DNA from: Perkinsus olseni
Lineage: Eukaryota > Perkinsozoa > Perkinsida
Assembly: GCA_013115125.1 (NCBI GenBank)
Contig: JABANN010000062.1
Coordinates: 22,556 to 86,555, forward strand
Reading direction: 5' to 3'
DNA length: 64,000 nt
Positions within the stretch are counted from its first letter, which is position 1. Each line of letters opens with the position of its first letter. The notes beneath the pieces were generated by a model, which made no database searches, was not told the DNA's origin, and worked only from the letters and a program-made list of their open reading frames with translations. Of the stretch, positions 10,635 to 22,473 are shown in pieces. The translations under genes and the position numbers were made by a program.

Positions 10635-13600
10635 CTATACATCCCCATTCAGCCGCACCGCTGCCGTCCCCCGATGCGCTCCATCGTGTGTTGACACCAG
10701 TCTCGCTCCGCTGCTCTGCAGATGCCGAATCAAAGCGGCCTCGATGCTCTGAGCCTCTCCCTTTCCTCGAGCCAAGATACAGTCAATCGCGCTAATAACA
10801 TGACTCCCTTCGAAGCGTCTCCGGTGCTGCTCCAGCCTCTGTGAGAGGTTCTCCGTCTCCCCAACATAGTACTCGCGTACTGCTTCGTCATCACAAGTAC
10901 TCAAGGCGAGGATGTACACAACAGAGCTGGCCTGATACACAGGAGGGGGCATTGAATCTGGGCTAAGGTGCAGCAGGGTGTCAACGTGGTCCTGACTCGA
11001 CACGGCAAGGAGAGCCTGTCCAAGGTCCACCTCCGCGGGCTTCTCGGGGAGGCCCAGAAGTTGCTCCACTGTTCTCTCATCCGCCAGCAGCCGGCGTAGC
11101 TGCATGGCTCGAGACACCATCGATGCTGGCAGGCCCGTCTGGCTGGCCGTGTAGATACCCATAGAATTACTGCATACCCCGGGCTCTATCTTGTACGTAA
11201 CTTTTCGAGACGGGTGCGAGCTGTCCCCAGAGAGGCTATCCTCCTCGACCCGCATGCGCCAGCTGTCAATAGACTTCACCACTGCTGGTGACAGCACCCG
11301 CAACACATCAGCCTGTAGATGAGTAGCCCACAGACAGGCTATCCCGGCCGACACAAACCTCTCCAACTGGCTGCCCGTCAACGCAGCGCCGTCCACCGGT
11401 GACGTAGCCCGGCCAAACTCATCAACAACCACCAACGCCTTCGCCCCTGGCCTAGAAGCGTCCCGGTCAACAACCTTCAACGTAGCACACTCCAGTGCGT
11501 GCGCACTGAGCTGATCCGAAGGGCGATCTCCTCTAGGGAACATGACCAGGACATCCGTAAGCCTGCTGATAGCCGTGCCCTCCGCACAAGGGGAGAAGAG
11601 GCCGGTGTTGGAGGTGAGGGCCAAGGCACAGATGCTCCTCAAGAACGTGCTCTTCCCCGACTCATTACACCCAGTAATGAGAGCCAGCGGGGACCCCTGC
11701 CCCAGACAAAAATCGTTGACCCTGGCTGTACCCCTCGGAGGGCTGTCCATCCAATACGGCATCAACCCCTTCACACCGAGCTCCACCTTGTCCCCTTCGA
11801 CCAAGTGAGCCATAGCCCATCCCCGTCTTAAGGCGTTCTCGGTATGAAGATAGGCAAAGGTCAGCACTACGCACCAGTGAGAAGCTGCTATCAGCCCCTC
11901 TAGCAGAGTCGTCAGCTCAGCACACAACTCCCTCAGCATCCTCCTCGCCTTCGACCCCGCTGAGTCACAGGCAGTGATGTACCGCACAGCAGCCGCCTCC
12001 ACCCCTTTGGTCGTCCAGTACTTCGAGGTCCCTTCACCTCTAGCACGCCCTCGGCCCACAGTCGGATGATAGAAAGCCGCACTCCTGCCCTCCCTCGGCC
12101 TCCGCCTCAGCCCCACTGTATTACAGGAACTCTCATAGACAACCGCTGCTTCAGACGCTGCTGGCCACTCCCTGGTCATAGCCTCGAGAAGAGCCTCCCG
12201 AGCGGCCACTACCTCCGACCAATCGCCCTTCACTGAGCCAATAAAACCGCTCTCATTCCGCTGAGTGAAGGCCTCCGGTAGAGGATAATGGTCATCGCCA
12301 TTCACCTTGTCACTTCCGAACACCAACACCCGCTCTATCGCCTCTGCCGCTGCATCACACTGTTGCCGCATACGTCCCACATCACAACCACTTTCCGCTG
12401 CCACTATTCGACACAACGCCTCGGTGACCTCGGGGCTTTCGGCTGTCAGTGTGTCATAAGAAGCGACGACCGATCGAGAGCAGTCGTGGATGTCCTTGAG
12501 GAGGGCTATGTTGGCGTTGCCTGTCTGCAAGTACTGAACCTAGAAACAACTCGAATGAATGAGGCATGACTGAGATCACAATCACGCGAGACATTCCGTG
12601 ATATGCCAGCATCAACATTGGATACGTTAGAGGACAGGTCGGGAAGCGCAACCGGACGGGTAATACCATCTTCGGGACGTTGGTCGGCCTGAGCTGGGGC
12701 AGCGGACTCCTCATCGTCCGCAGAAACGACAGCAGGTGTCTCATGTCGTCAACGTACGCCCCCGAGGGTGGTCTCAGCAACCACCGTCGGGCGAATCGCA
12801 GTGTGTGAGCAGGAGCCGCTGGAGGCAACAAACTGTATACCTAGAAGAGAAGAAGCCCTGCAGCCGAGGGACCCCCGAGTAAATCAGCGCAGATGGTCGT
12901 TTGTCGGTATACCGAGACAAAAGGACATATGCTGGAGAAACAACACAGCGTATAAGCCCTGGGCAAAGGGTTGTGCCGCTGACACTGAAACGCCTCTGTA
13001 AACTGCGTGCACTGTTGCAAAGTAACCTCCCTCAGCCAAACTCACCAGATCCGGCACTCCCCCCTCGGACCCCCTCCCACCAAGAGGGCCATCGCTGCCC
13101 CCTGCCGATCTCCCACCGAAGGTTATCCCAACACAGTTGATGGCATCCGTGTAGGGCGGGGATAGACCAGGAGGCCCCTTAGTCGTCCGCTCAACAGCTC
13201 TAAACTCATCGATAACCTTATCCCCCTCAGAGGCCAGCGACAGGCAGAAGGCCTCCTCTGACACCTTCCTCAAGACAGCATCAATAAAGCCGCCCACACC
13301 ATCTAGCATCGGACACTCTACAGGATCCAGAGACACCGCGAAGGCTGGCGTAGGCTGAGGGAAGTGCCAGGTGCTCAGCCGTCGTGGCCTCTATCGTCCT
13401 ACCTGCCCTTCAGCAGCTTCCACTGGTAGCCAGGCTGGAGGTAGACCGATATCAGAGGACACTACCAACGGCAGGGCCGTGGCGCGATACCAACCAGATG
13501 CCGCCGCAAGGAGACCCATCACACCCTCTGGAGTGAGACAAGGGTGCAGCGAGTACTCCCGGGCCTCTACTCTAACCTGAGTCGCGTGGCCTACTAAACA

Positions 13601-14420
13601 CTACAAGAGAACTGGTCTACCTGAACCACCGTGTAGGTCTCCAGGTGGCCATCCTCCGACTCAGGTTCCTTATAGAGGGCAAGCCGAGGGGCAGCAAGTC
13701 GCTCATCCTCCCTAAATGATGGCCACGCTACAAGTTGGCCACTCACAGCAGCCTTTCTACCGGAAAGATATGTCTTCCCCGTCCGCTAGAGTATTCTGTG
13801 CTACCATACCACCGCCAACGTAAGTCGGATTTGCAGGTGACACCAGCTGGGAGAGATACCTGATACAACCGCCATGAGCGAAGCGAAGCGATTCACGATT
13901 ACACATTTTTACCGCTGCTTTCCTTTCCGCTTTCTCTCCGGTCCCTTATTGAAATCAGACTCATTGGCCTCCTCGTAGACTGCTGCCGAGAAGCCTCGCT
14001 CCGTCAATGAGTCCAACACCATTTGAATTTGGTCTTTCCTGTAACGACAACGCTCGTATACACCCTCGGTCAGGCCGCCAAGCAGGCTACTACCTACAAC
14101 CAGCCCTCGGCCGTCCAGCCATCGCGTTGAGGCCACAGTAATTTACCAGCATTACTGCATCAACCCCGTAGGTCTCATAGAAGTCCCCACACCGTACCAA
14201 CTGTATCTGACAGGACCCCTCCTGAGCCCTGGCCGAAGCTGCCAGCAGAGTGTCGAGCAAGGATCCGAACGTAGACCCGGAGATCGAGCCGCCCTGGCCA
14301 GGCTACCCACTCAGGCCGCCTGCGCTTGCCGTCCAGCGTGAAGTCCAGTAGGGATCCGCCACCAGCTGCCCTCCTCGACGGTGAAAGGAAGCCCAACTCG
14401 TTACTCTCAAGTGACAACAT
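10635..14420 (-). CDS. MSH1: Plant-type MSH1: MutS homologue with C-terminal GIY-YIG domain
   Basis: A multi-exon minus-strand gene; the large last exon covers 10635 to about 12546. In order: the MutS domain I motif VRCGDFYETYGVDAV with CGLNAMAG (14210-14100), an exon with VLDSLTERGFSAAVYEEANE (14050-13930), QLVSPANPTYVGGGM (13850-13790), a DNA-clamp region with RRWLLRPP (about 12790), then YWTTKGVEAAAVRY and GLMPYWMDSPPRGTA. The ATPase shows Walker A GCNESGKST, Walker B VVVDEFGRA and ATHL. The end is a GIY-YIG nuclease fold (VVYILAL, EYYVGETENLSQRLEQHR, EAALIRHL). This domain order and the pre-ATPase block match plant MSH1, which suppresses mutation and illegitimate recombination in organelle DNA. 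Splices such as AG/GTAGTA...TTACAG join the exons in frame. The start at 14420 is tentative; a targeting exon may lie further upstream. Mitochondrial action is inference. Confidence 0.88.
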
Positions 14421-14753
14421 CGGTACCTAACCGCACTCCAACCGTCGGGAACTCCCAAGAGGATGGTGAACAATACCAGTTGCAACGCCGCCGGTCTATG
14501 CAATCGTTGTAGCCATCGACGGCAGGCCTCGGACACCCCCGTAGCTACGGGACCCAGCCGATGCCTCGAAAGGAAGTGAAGACCACCGCTGCCCCCGCAC
14601 AACATACTGAGCTGCACCAACTCCCTCCACCAGCCTACTGCCAACGCAACAGCACCAACAATCACAACATCATAGTAACGCCACCACTCATGCTCCCTCC
14701 CTGCTCGGCCAGTTCCCATTCCCAAAGCTGTCACTGTTCACTCAGCATGGACC

Positions 14754-17700
14754 TCAGCCGTTCGGTGTCACTTCCGTTATCAGCACGCTGGGGCCTTGAT
14801 TCTTCTTCCTCTCCTCTTCCTCCTTCTTCAGCTTGGCCGCAGCAGCTGCTGCCTCCGCGGCCTCTAGCTCGAGACGCGCCCTCAGAGTTGGATGCTTCAG
14901 TATTGTCGACACTCGAGGTATCCAACCATTCACCAAACCTGCACAACGCCCTAGCGGAGCGAAGCGATTCATGAATACCACTTTTCACCTGGTCTGGCCT
15001 GCAGGACGTAGTTGACAATTTCCTTGCTACTAACCGGAGGGTGAACGATCTCGTCCATGACCTCAACCTGATCGGCCACAGCAGCTGGACTCCGACCCAT
15101 CAGTCTGACATCCCCTCACCATTTCCCTCAATTCCATACTCCCTCGTAGCTCCTCGTCCGTCACTCTCGACAACACCGCCTTCACTATACCAAAACTAAC
15201 CTCTCCCCCTGCCTCTATCACCCCCTTCAGGTAGTCCAGGACGTAGACTATCGCCGGGATGCATATCAATATCGCCCTACTCCGACTGAGGGCCGAGCGA
15301 CCCTCACTGCTGGCCTCAGCTGCTGCCTCTAGCCTGACCAGACCCTCTAGCCACTCCAAAGTACTCCGATACCTGCCAAGACATCAGCCCATACACCCGC
15401 CCCGCCTCCCTACCACTCCTGCCTCCTCCGGGGCCTCTCCGAATGAAAGTAGCTGTCCAGCATATTCCCTTCACTGTCCAATCGAAGTCGCCGCAGTACC
15501 ACCTCGGGCCGTCTGCGAACCCACAGATGCTCCCAACGGTCTCAACTTCTAACCTTACCGAAACGATGTGGATAGCCCATGGTCCTCTTTCCCTTCCCTC
15601 TTCAGTAACCTCTCCAACTCCGCAGCCAACCTCTCCTCCAGTAGCTGCCGCCTGGAGGCACACGATATGTCAAGACGCTCAGAGCAAGCTGCCTGCCTGC
15701 GGGCGGCACTCCTCCCTCTGTCCAGTTCCATGAACCTCAGCGCCCCCATCACCTTATCGGCCTCCTTACGCAGCTTAGCCGAACGACCCTAACGAGGGAA
15801 TGAGCAGCCCTCTCCCCACCCAGGCCTCCCTCCAACCCACCCGCAACCGCACAAGCATGCTGTCATAGACGGAAGTATCCTCCAGCCCCGTCCTCTCCGG
15901 CAGCTCGATCTCAGGCAGCACCGTCTCCCATGACCAATCCGACCAAGCCGAAGGACCACCGCTGGCGGAAGCCGCGGACTGTGCTCCCTCCCCCGCCGAG
16001 TCCTCAACTATGATCAGCGGAGGGGGCCGCCGGCCTTTCCCTCCGTCCTGAACTTCGCCTAATGAGCTCAGAGAAGGCGGCGTTGCATTACCAGACACCT
16101 ACGAAGCGAGTCTCGAGGTACCAAAGTCACTTAGTTTTCACCTCTAAAGGCTTGGCCGTCTCGCCGGCGGATCTCTGCACGATTTTGGGGAGGGAAGGTA
16201 AACCTTCAGCGTCAGTCGACATAACAGAAAGTCTCCGCGGACTGGACATTGGCGATGAGGCGAGACTGCCCCGCCTGGGGGTCGTCAGACTGGACCTCCT
16301 CGAACTCATCCCACCAAGGCTAGCCCTCCTCAACTGTAGGGAGCCCAAGAACCTCCCCACCAGAGACGTGCGTCGTAGGCTAGACTGAAAGGCGAACTCA
16401 GCACCCTCGCCTGACATCGCTCTACTACCCACCCTTCGCCGAGGACGTCGCTTTGGCCGCGGCTCCGAGGCCAGATAGTACCTGCTTCACGTGTGCCAGG
16501 TTAGCACCTCTGCCACCATCACTACCCTTTGCCCCGCATCTCCCTCTTCTTCTCTTCCTGAACCCTATCCAGCCCCTTATCAATCCTGTCCGTCCACGAC
16601 ACTTCCTCCTTCGGTCCATACTCCTACACAAGCACTGTGGCAAACTGTGATAAGACAAGCCTCCCACCTCCCCTCTCTCCGCTGCTGTTGCTGCCGCTAT
16701 GGCCTCGCCTAACCTCAGCAGCTCCTCCTCCCCACCCGTCGGCTCATTAGCCCTGCAATAATACCATAAACAACAGCCTTCCTCAACGGCGAGGCCGGCC
16801 CACCTCAGATGGTCCTCGACACCGATCAGCTGAACAGGCAAAGGCTCCAAAGACCTCCCCTGCGCTGAGCTGTAGTAAAGCGTCATATCCTGCCTGTTGG
16901 ACAGTGCTTCCTCTGCTACTGGAATCTTTGACCGGTGACAGCGATGACACAGCTTTACTCTGCTACCCTACAGCGACGTCATCGCATAGAGTCAACGAGG
17001 GATCAGAGGATCGAGGGGAAGAGTTCCTTCCATCTCACCCGATGCGAGGCTAGTGTGCGGTCGGTGAAGAGCTGCTGGAGTGTCCTGTACTCCTCGTCCT
17101 TGTGTATCCTATCCAAGTGCTGCCATGGCAGCCTGGCAGTCACCGCCGACTTCCGAGCGCAATGAGAGCAGCCTTCCAACGCCCGATGCCTGGTCGGATC
17201 GAAGCCGTACGCCCGCCCCGGAAACTTATTCTCGACCGCCTGGACTCGTCTACCGCTGCTCTTCACGCCTTGCCGAATCGCCACCATGGCCAGATCGAGC
17301 TTGGGCAGAACGGGCTTGCGAGGTCGGTGGTGTTGGGACGGCTGAAGATATCTTTTCCTAATCAGCACCATTACCAACCCGCATCCGCAAGATTTGTCTA
17401 TGCTCACTTTCTAACAGCACCTGCGGTTGACTGTCCCTGCACAGAAGGAGTCCCGTCCCCTTGAGACGCCACAGAGCCCCCGACCGTCGACCGGGACGAA
17501 GCCGCTGCTACACTCCGAGGGGTCACTCCGCTGGACCCTCCGATCGAACGACTGCCGACCTTCGAACCTTCCCAGAACCACTCCTCCCCCCAACAGACCA
17601 GTACTCAAACCACGCTCTACTATCCAGCCACAACGCTAATCGCCAGAAGAGGTTGCACCTGCCGAACGTTGTGCATGATCCTCTCACCTTTGGTAGGAGT

Positions 17701-18071
17701 CCTTGGCGTCGGACTGGACAGCACACCAAACTCAGCACCGGTTACACCTAATTTACACCATCCTTCTCACATCCCCCTCTCCCCCTCCTACTCCTTCTGG
17801 TCCTGCCCATGTCCCGCGTGACAGCCTCGGTCCTGTCTATCAGCGTAGTATGCTCATCATCGATGGTATCCATATCCACTGGTGCTATACGGTCCATGTC
17901 CCGCTCAGCGAACTGGACCGCTGGACCGTCGTCATCAATGCCCAACATCGTGTCCCATCGAGCCAGAAGCATTGATCGGGAGAATATTACTAAAGCGAGA
18001 GTCGAGAATGCCACCGTCAGCTCGAGCTGACGCCACCACTGACACACTATGCAGAAGACTTGCCAGCGCAA
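14754..18071 (-). CDS. Unrecognised multi-exon protein with membrane segment, Ser/Arg-rich and coiled-coil parts
   Basis: Many minus-strand exons appear to belong to one gene, but I could not trace every splice. Near 18000 there is a hydrophobic segment (LTVAFSTLALVIFS), then a Cys-containing stretch, an exon with LEGCSHCARKSAVTARL (about 17170), an exon with EGCCLWYYCRANEP (about 16760), a Ser/Arg-rich block with SLRRTSLVGRFLG and RRSSLTTPRRGSL (about 16300, likely phosphorylated), a Lys/Glu coiled coil near 15700, and a final Ala/Lys/Glu-rich tail (AAAAAAKLKKEEEERKK) that stops at 14754. No family is recognised. The start is unknown and it could be more than one gene. It lies between MSH1 and transaldolase on the same strand. 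Confidence 0.4.
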
Positions 18072-18358
18072 TAATTGCTAACTAGAGTTCAACCTACTAT
18101 TTCTTCTACGCTCCAAGCTTCAAGAGAAGAGTCCATTGAGACAGGTGCTTCTCAATCTCCACCTCCGTGCTCCCCCAAATTGAAAAACACTACGCCCCAA
18201 CGTTTCCACGGAAACGGTTCAAGCTCGTCTCCGCTTCTTAACATAAACAGTAGAGAAAGTTATACCACCAACGATAATCATCGCCTCAGTAGTTCAGAAG
18301 GCTGAAAGGGTAGTAAATTATTACAGTAACTATAAATTGATGACAACAATTCTCATCA

Positions 18359-19628
18359 TCACTCTTCGGCCAGCTTAGCTCGGACCAAATCCTTCAGCTT
18401 CTGCAAGTCCTTGTTGAAGTTACGAAGGCCCTCAGCCAACTTCTCAGTCGCGCAGGCGTCCTCGTTCAACATCCAACGGAATTGAGCTTCGCTGAGATCG
18501 TCAAGCTTCGGCGAATCCGACTCGGCCGTCTCAGCGTTGAGGTACATCTTCATGCCGCTAACATCAGTGTTGTCCTGCAACTCCTTCAGGAGCTTAGGGG
18601 AGATGGTGAGCTTATCACAGCCAGCGAGGCCGCGGATCTCATCAGTGTTACGGAATGACGCGCCCATGACGATGGTGTTGTAGCCGTACTTCTTGTAGTA
18701 GTTATAAATCTTCCTCACGGATTGTACGCCAGGGTCCTCGTCCATGGCATACGACGTCTTACCGGTACTCTTCTTGTACCAGTCAAGAATACGACCAACG
18801 AAAGGCGAGATCAAGGTAGCGCCGGCTTGAGCAGCAGCGACAGCCTACAAGAGAAAGAAATCTTAACTCGAACCATGCAAGATACAAAGCAGGTCCAATT
18901 ACCTGTGGGAAGGAGAAAAGAAGAGTCATATTGCAATGAATTCCTTCCTTCTCCAACTCCTTGCAAGCCTGGATGCACTCCCATGTTGAAGCCATCTTGA
19001 TGAGGATGCGATCACGGGATATGCCCATGGACTCGTACCTGACCGAAATCATCATCATCCCTATACCACTCCAACCGCAACTCCCTTACATCTTAATAAG
19101 CTTCCTCGCCTTATTCAAACTAGCATCCTTATCGAAGGACAAGTTGGCGTCGCACTCAGTAGAGACGTAGCCGTCAACGATCTGGAGGATCTCATAACCG
19201 AAGCTGACAGCCAACTGGTCACAGACCTGAAAGCAACAGCCAGATAAGCTCGGCAGCCCATCACACAAGAGGACCCTCTACCTCATCAACCAGGGCTTCC
19301 CCGGTGAGGTTCTGTGCCTTAGCGTTCTTGATGGCCTTATTCATAACCTGCGCATACTCGGGCATCTGAGCGGCCTGGTACAGCAGAGTGGGGTTGGTAG
19401 TGGCATCATCAGGACGGAACTGCTTGATCTTATCAAAATCGCCTAAGACCAGCAGGACCAAGTACTACACAGTCAACAACCCAATACGAACCAGCTCCTA
19501 CCGGTATCAGCGACGACGGAAGTCATCTCCTTCAAGGCGTCCAACTGGTTGGCAGCATCGAGCTTCTTGGCCTTCTTGGGAGAGGTGGCAGCGGGATGCT
19601 CACTGGCAAGATTCTTAGGGGACGGCAT
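18359..19628 (-). CDS. Transaldolase
   Basis: Five or so exons encode about 330 residues, the usual length for this pentose-phosphate enzyme, which moves a dihydroxyacetone unit between sugar phosphates. Exon 1 starts at the ATG at 19628 ([11 protein letters not shown]) and carries [12 protein letters not shown]. Then come [20 protein letters not shown] (19450-19390), [16 protein letters not shown] (about 19160), and the active-site exon with [15 protein letters not shown], whose Lys is the Schiff-base residue. The last exons contain [26 protein letters not shown] and the C terminus at 18359. Introns are 50-60 nt. It is probably cytosolic: no targeting extension is evident. It is divergent from the PP2C gene at 20336. 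Confidence 0.95.
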
Positions 19629-20335
19629 TACAACAACGATTAGTATAAATAATAATTCTAACAGCGCAACTTCATTACCATCAATACCACACTGACAGTA
19701 CGCTTCCCTACCTCTCTAGCTTCGGCTGTCTTACCACATAGCTGAGCCCGGGGCGCGCGCGGGTCAAAAATGGCGGAGCGAAGCAGATCGGCGAAACTTT
19801 CGTCGGCAACTCCCACTCGCAGAAGCCTTGACACTGTTGATTGGTAGCCTGTGCTGCTCGCGGGCGTTTGTCTGTCTGTTTGACTGGTTAAGGCTGTTGG
19901 TGAACGTTTTACCTGTGATTCGTATAATCTACCTTGTCAGACAGGTATAATTCCGTGTCCACTCAAAAAAACATCTTCAGACCGTCCTTTTCCCTTCCCT
20001 CTCCTATGTCTTGCCTTAGCGCTCCCATCTCCCCCTCTGAGAAGGCCTCTTCCCCGCTTGCTGTCACCGTCACGGCCTCTCGCCGTAGCCGAAGACTCAG
20101 CCTTGCCTCCGTAGAGGGGGCTAAGGAAGTAGCTGATAATGATGATAACAGGTGAGTCCAGCCAGCCTGATCGTCCACAGTATTCTTACTGTTCTCAGAG
20201 GATTCGTCTCCTGCAGTCTGCTTGACCTTCTTGCGTCATCCTCGAGTAATGCTGGTCAGAACAAGGAGAATAGTCACAGTACATCATTCTATCCGTGCCA
20301 GCCTTGACCTATTCTGTATCTTGCCAGGAGGTAAC
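19629..20335. other. Divergent intergenic region between transaldolase and PP2C
   Basis: About 700 bp that should hold both promoters. A plus-strand reading from about 20006 (a Ser/Arg-rich peptide) ends at a good donor AG/GTGAGT at 20151 and could be a non-coding or upstream exon of PP2C, but its phase does not join the next exon in any simple way. Confidence 0.4.
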
Positions 20336-22049
20336 ATGGATTCCCCCATCCTAGCCCGCAGCACGGGTGGCGTCAAACCAGTGAAGCCATTGACCCGTTC
20401 ATCCTCTCGTCGTGGCAGCAGACGCTTCTCCATCGGATCAACCACCGACAAGATGATGCACAAACAGGAGAGCTTCGGCGACAAGGACTTGCTGTAACCT
20501 CGACTCCAATCGCCCTCCCACGACCAGCCCTCCTCAGCACCCAAGGTGACTCGGATCACTTCAGAAGCAGTTTGGTGGGCTTTGCATGCAAGAAGGGGCT
20601 GAAGCCAGTCAGTGAGTACCTCGTCGTACCACACCTCTCCCAACTCATCCCTGCTCTAGGTCCCAACCAGGATTCCTTCCTGGTAATTCGCGTAGAAGGC
20701 GACGTATCGATTTACGGTGTGTTTGACGGTCACGGCAAAAAGGGCCATGATGTTAGTAATTACGTCAAAGAGCATCTCCCCAAGCATCTCGTTGGTGTAA
20801 GAAGCACGAGCCGCGTTACTGCGGCACTCAAGACTTGAGTGCCTGGCATTCAGCACCCCCTCTTCCGCTCCGACCCTTGCTCGGCCCTCCGTGACGCCTT
20901 CCTCGCTACACAGCAAATGTTGGAAAAGACCACTCGTGACGGCACTCTGGACGCAGCTGTGTCGGGGACAACCTGTAAGATACGCTTGAGTTCATTCGTA
21001 CTCATCTACTCCAGGTACGGTCATCCTTCACTTTGAGAAGGACGAGGTCTCGCCAACAGGCAGTCAGTGCCTTTACGTCGCTCACGTCGGAGACAGTCGG
21101 TGTGTGCTGGCTCAGAGGAGCTCCGCTACTGCAGGCCTCGTAGCTGTTGACCTCACTCAAGATCACAAGCCAGGTGGATCTTGATCTCCCTCCTCTTGCG
21201 ATCAAGTCCTCCCTGGCCGGTTCAGACCTGCCGTTGGAACGCGCCCGCATCATCGCCAGGGGCGGCGCCGTCCATAAGCGTCCACACGACGTCAGCCATC
21301 GAGTTTACGTGCAAGGGAAGCCCTATCCAGGTTTGGCCATGTCCAGGGCTCTAGGTGGGCATCCTGCCGCTGGCCCTCGTCCCATCGTACTGGTCGCAGG
21401 CGACCTTGTTGGTTACTATGATGCTGGGGTGTCCGCCGAACCTGAGACCTGCCGTCGGGAGCTGCGGAATGAGGAGCAAGGTGTGTCTTCGTGGCGACGT
21501 TCTGAACTCGGCTCTCCAGCGAGTGCTCCTCAGAAGAAGCAGATTCTACTGCTCCAAGTTCCCCACCTGCAGGTGGGTCCTCATCGGGCGGCGGTAGCAC
21601 CCCTTTTGTAAGCCCAGCGAGCGAGGCATCCCGCCTGCTCCCACCGACTGCCCTCCGGCTGAGCACCACAAGCAACGGCAGCAGCAGTGGGCGTCGAAGT
21701 CCTGGCGTTTTGAGCCCCCAGGTCGACATCGACATGAAAAGAATCGACCGGAATGTTGACAAATTCTTGGTGAGATGGTCGGCCCCTTCGTTATGAAGGA
21801 TTTCTGCCTCCGACAGGTGCTCTGCTCGGACGGGGTATGGGAGTTCATCTCCTCACAAGAAGCGGTTGACTTCGTGTCTCAGTATACCCCACAGCATTCA
21901 ATGGAGGCCGCCCACGACCTAGCGAAGGAGAGCTGGAGGCGTTGGATCCATGTGGGCCCTCTCACCCAGTGCCTTCCGACAGAGCTGTCTTTCAGGAGGA
22001 GGACGGCACAGTAGTGGACGACATTACCAGCGTTGTCATTCATCTCTGA
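20336..22049 (+). CDS. PP2C-family Ser/Thr protein phosphatase
   Basis: A plus-strand gene of about nine exons. After a basic Ser-rich head (LTRSSSRRGSRRFS) the PP2C fold is readable: VGFACKKGLKPVS-PNQDSF, IYGVFDGHGKKGHDVSNY (metal-binding Asp-Gly), VSGTT, VAHVGDSRCVLA, LTQDHKP, then RVYVQGKPYPGLAMSRALGD and the terminal LCSDGVWEFISSQEAV and DDITSVVIHL. These are the metal-coordinating Asp motifs of active PP2C. Introns are about 40 nt, for example 20494-20537. A low-complexity Ser/Pro/Thr insertion of about 60 residues (21590-21760) separates the core from the last motif. Substrates are unknown; family members oppose kinase signalling. The ATG at 20336 gives an in-frame start, but an upstream exon is possible. 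Confidence 0.9.
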
Positions 22050-22225
22050 TGAATCCCTTTGTAACAGCAGCTGTACGATACCTTCCCCCAGTGTACTCTT
22101 AGATGAAGCATTCTTTATTTTGTAATAGACCTTCCCCCCCCCCACTGACGGTTACTGGCAATCTGCATTTGTTAAACTAGCCTTACTAAAGTATCTTAAG
22201 TGTACAGTAATAACATGAAGCCACG

Positions 22226-22228
22226 TCG

Positions 22229-22290
<62 letters not shown>
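22226..22290. repeat. (ATC)n microsatellite, about 20 units
   Basis: An uninterrupted ATC run in the PP2C 3' flank. It would read as poly-Asp on the minus strand, but no gene context supports coding. Confidence 0.97.
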
Positions 22291-22473
22291 GACAGCAGCC
22301 CAATCAACTGTCTCCGTTATTACCTCACTATTGAAGCAATTATGTATCATCGTCTGCAATAGTTTCATCATCCTCAGTAGCATGCCTACTGACCAACATG
22401 GAGTGTTCAACAACCCCCAAGTCTTGTTGTGTCACCAGTCGGGAGGCGCGTCCAATCGGTCGTAGTTGGTAAA

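Noticed and set aside
10163-10795. Plus-strand 210-codon frame over the end of MSH1 and start of DASS copy 4
   Set aside because: It overlaps two well supported minus-strand genes on the opposite strand and resembles no protein.
22186-22413. Poly-Asp protein on the minus strand
   Set aside because: It is the (ATC)n microsatellite read in frame; there is no flanking coding signal.
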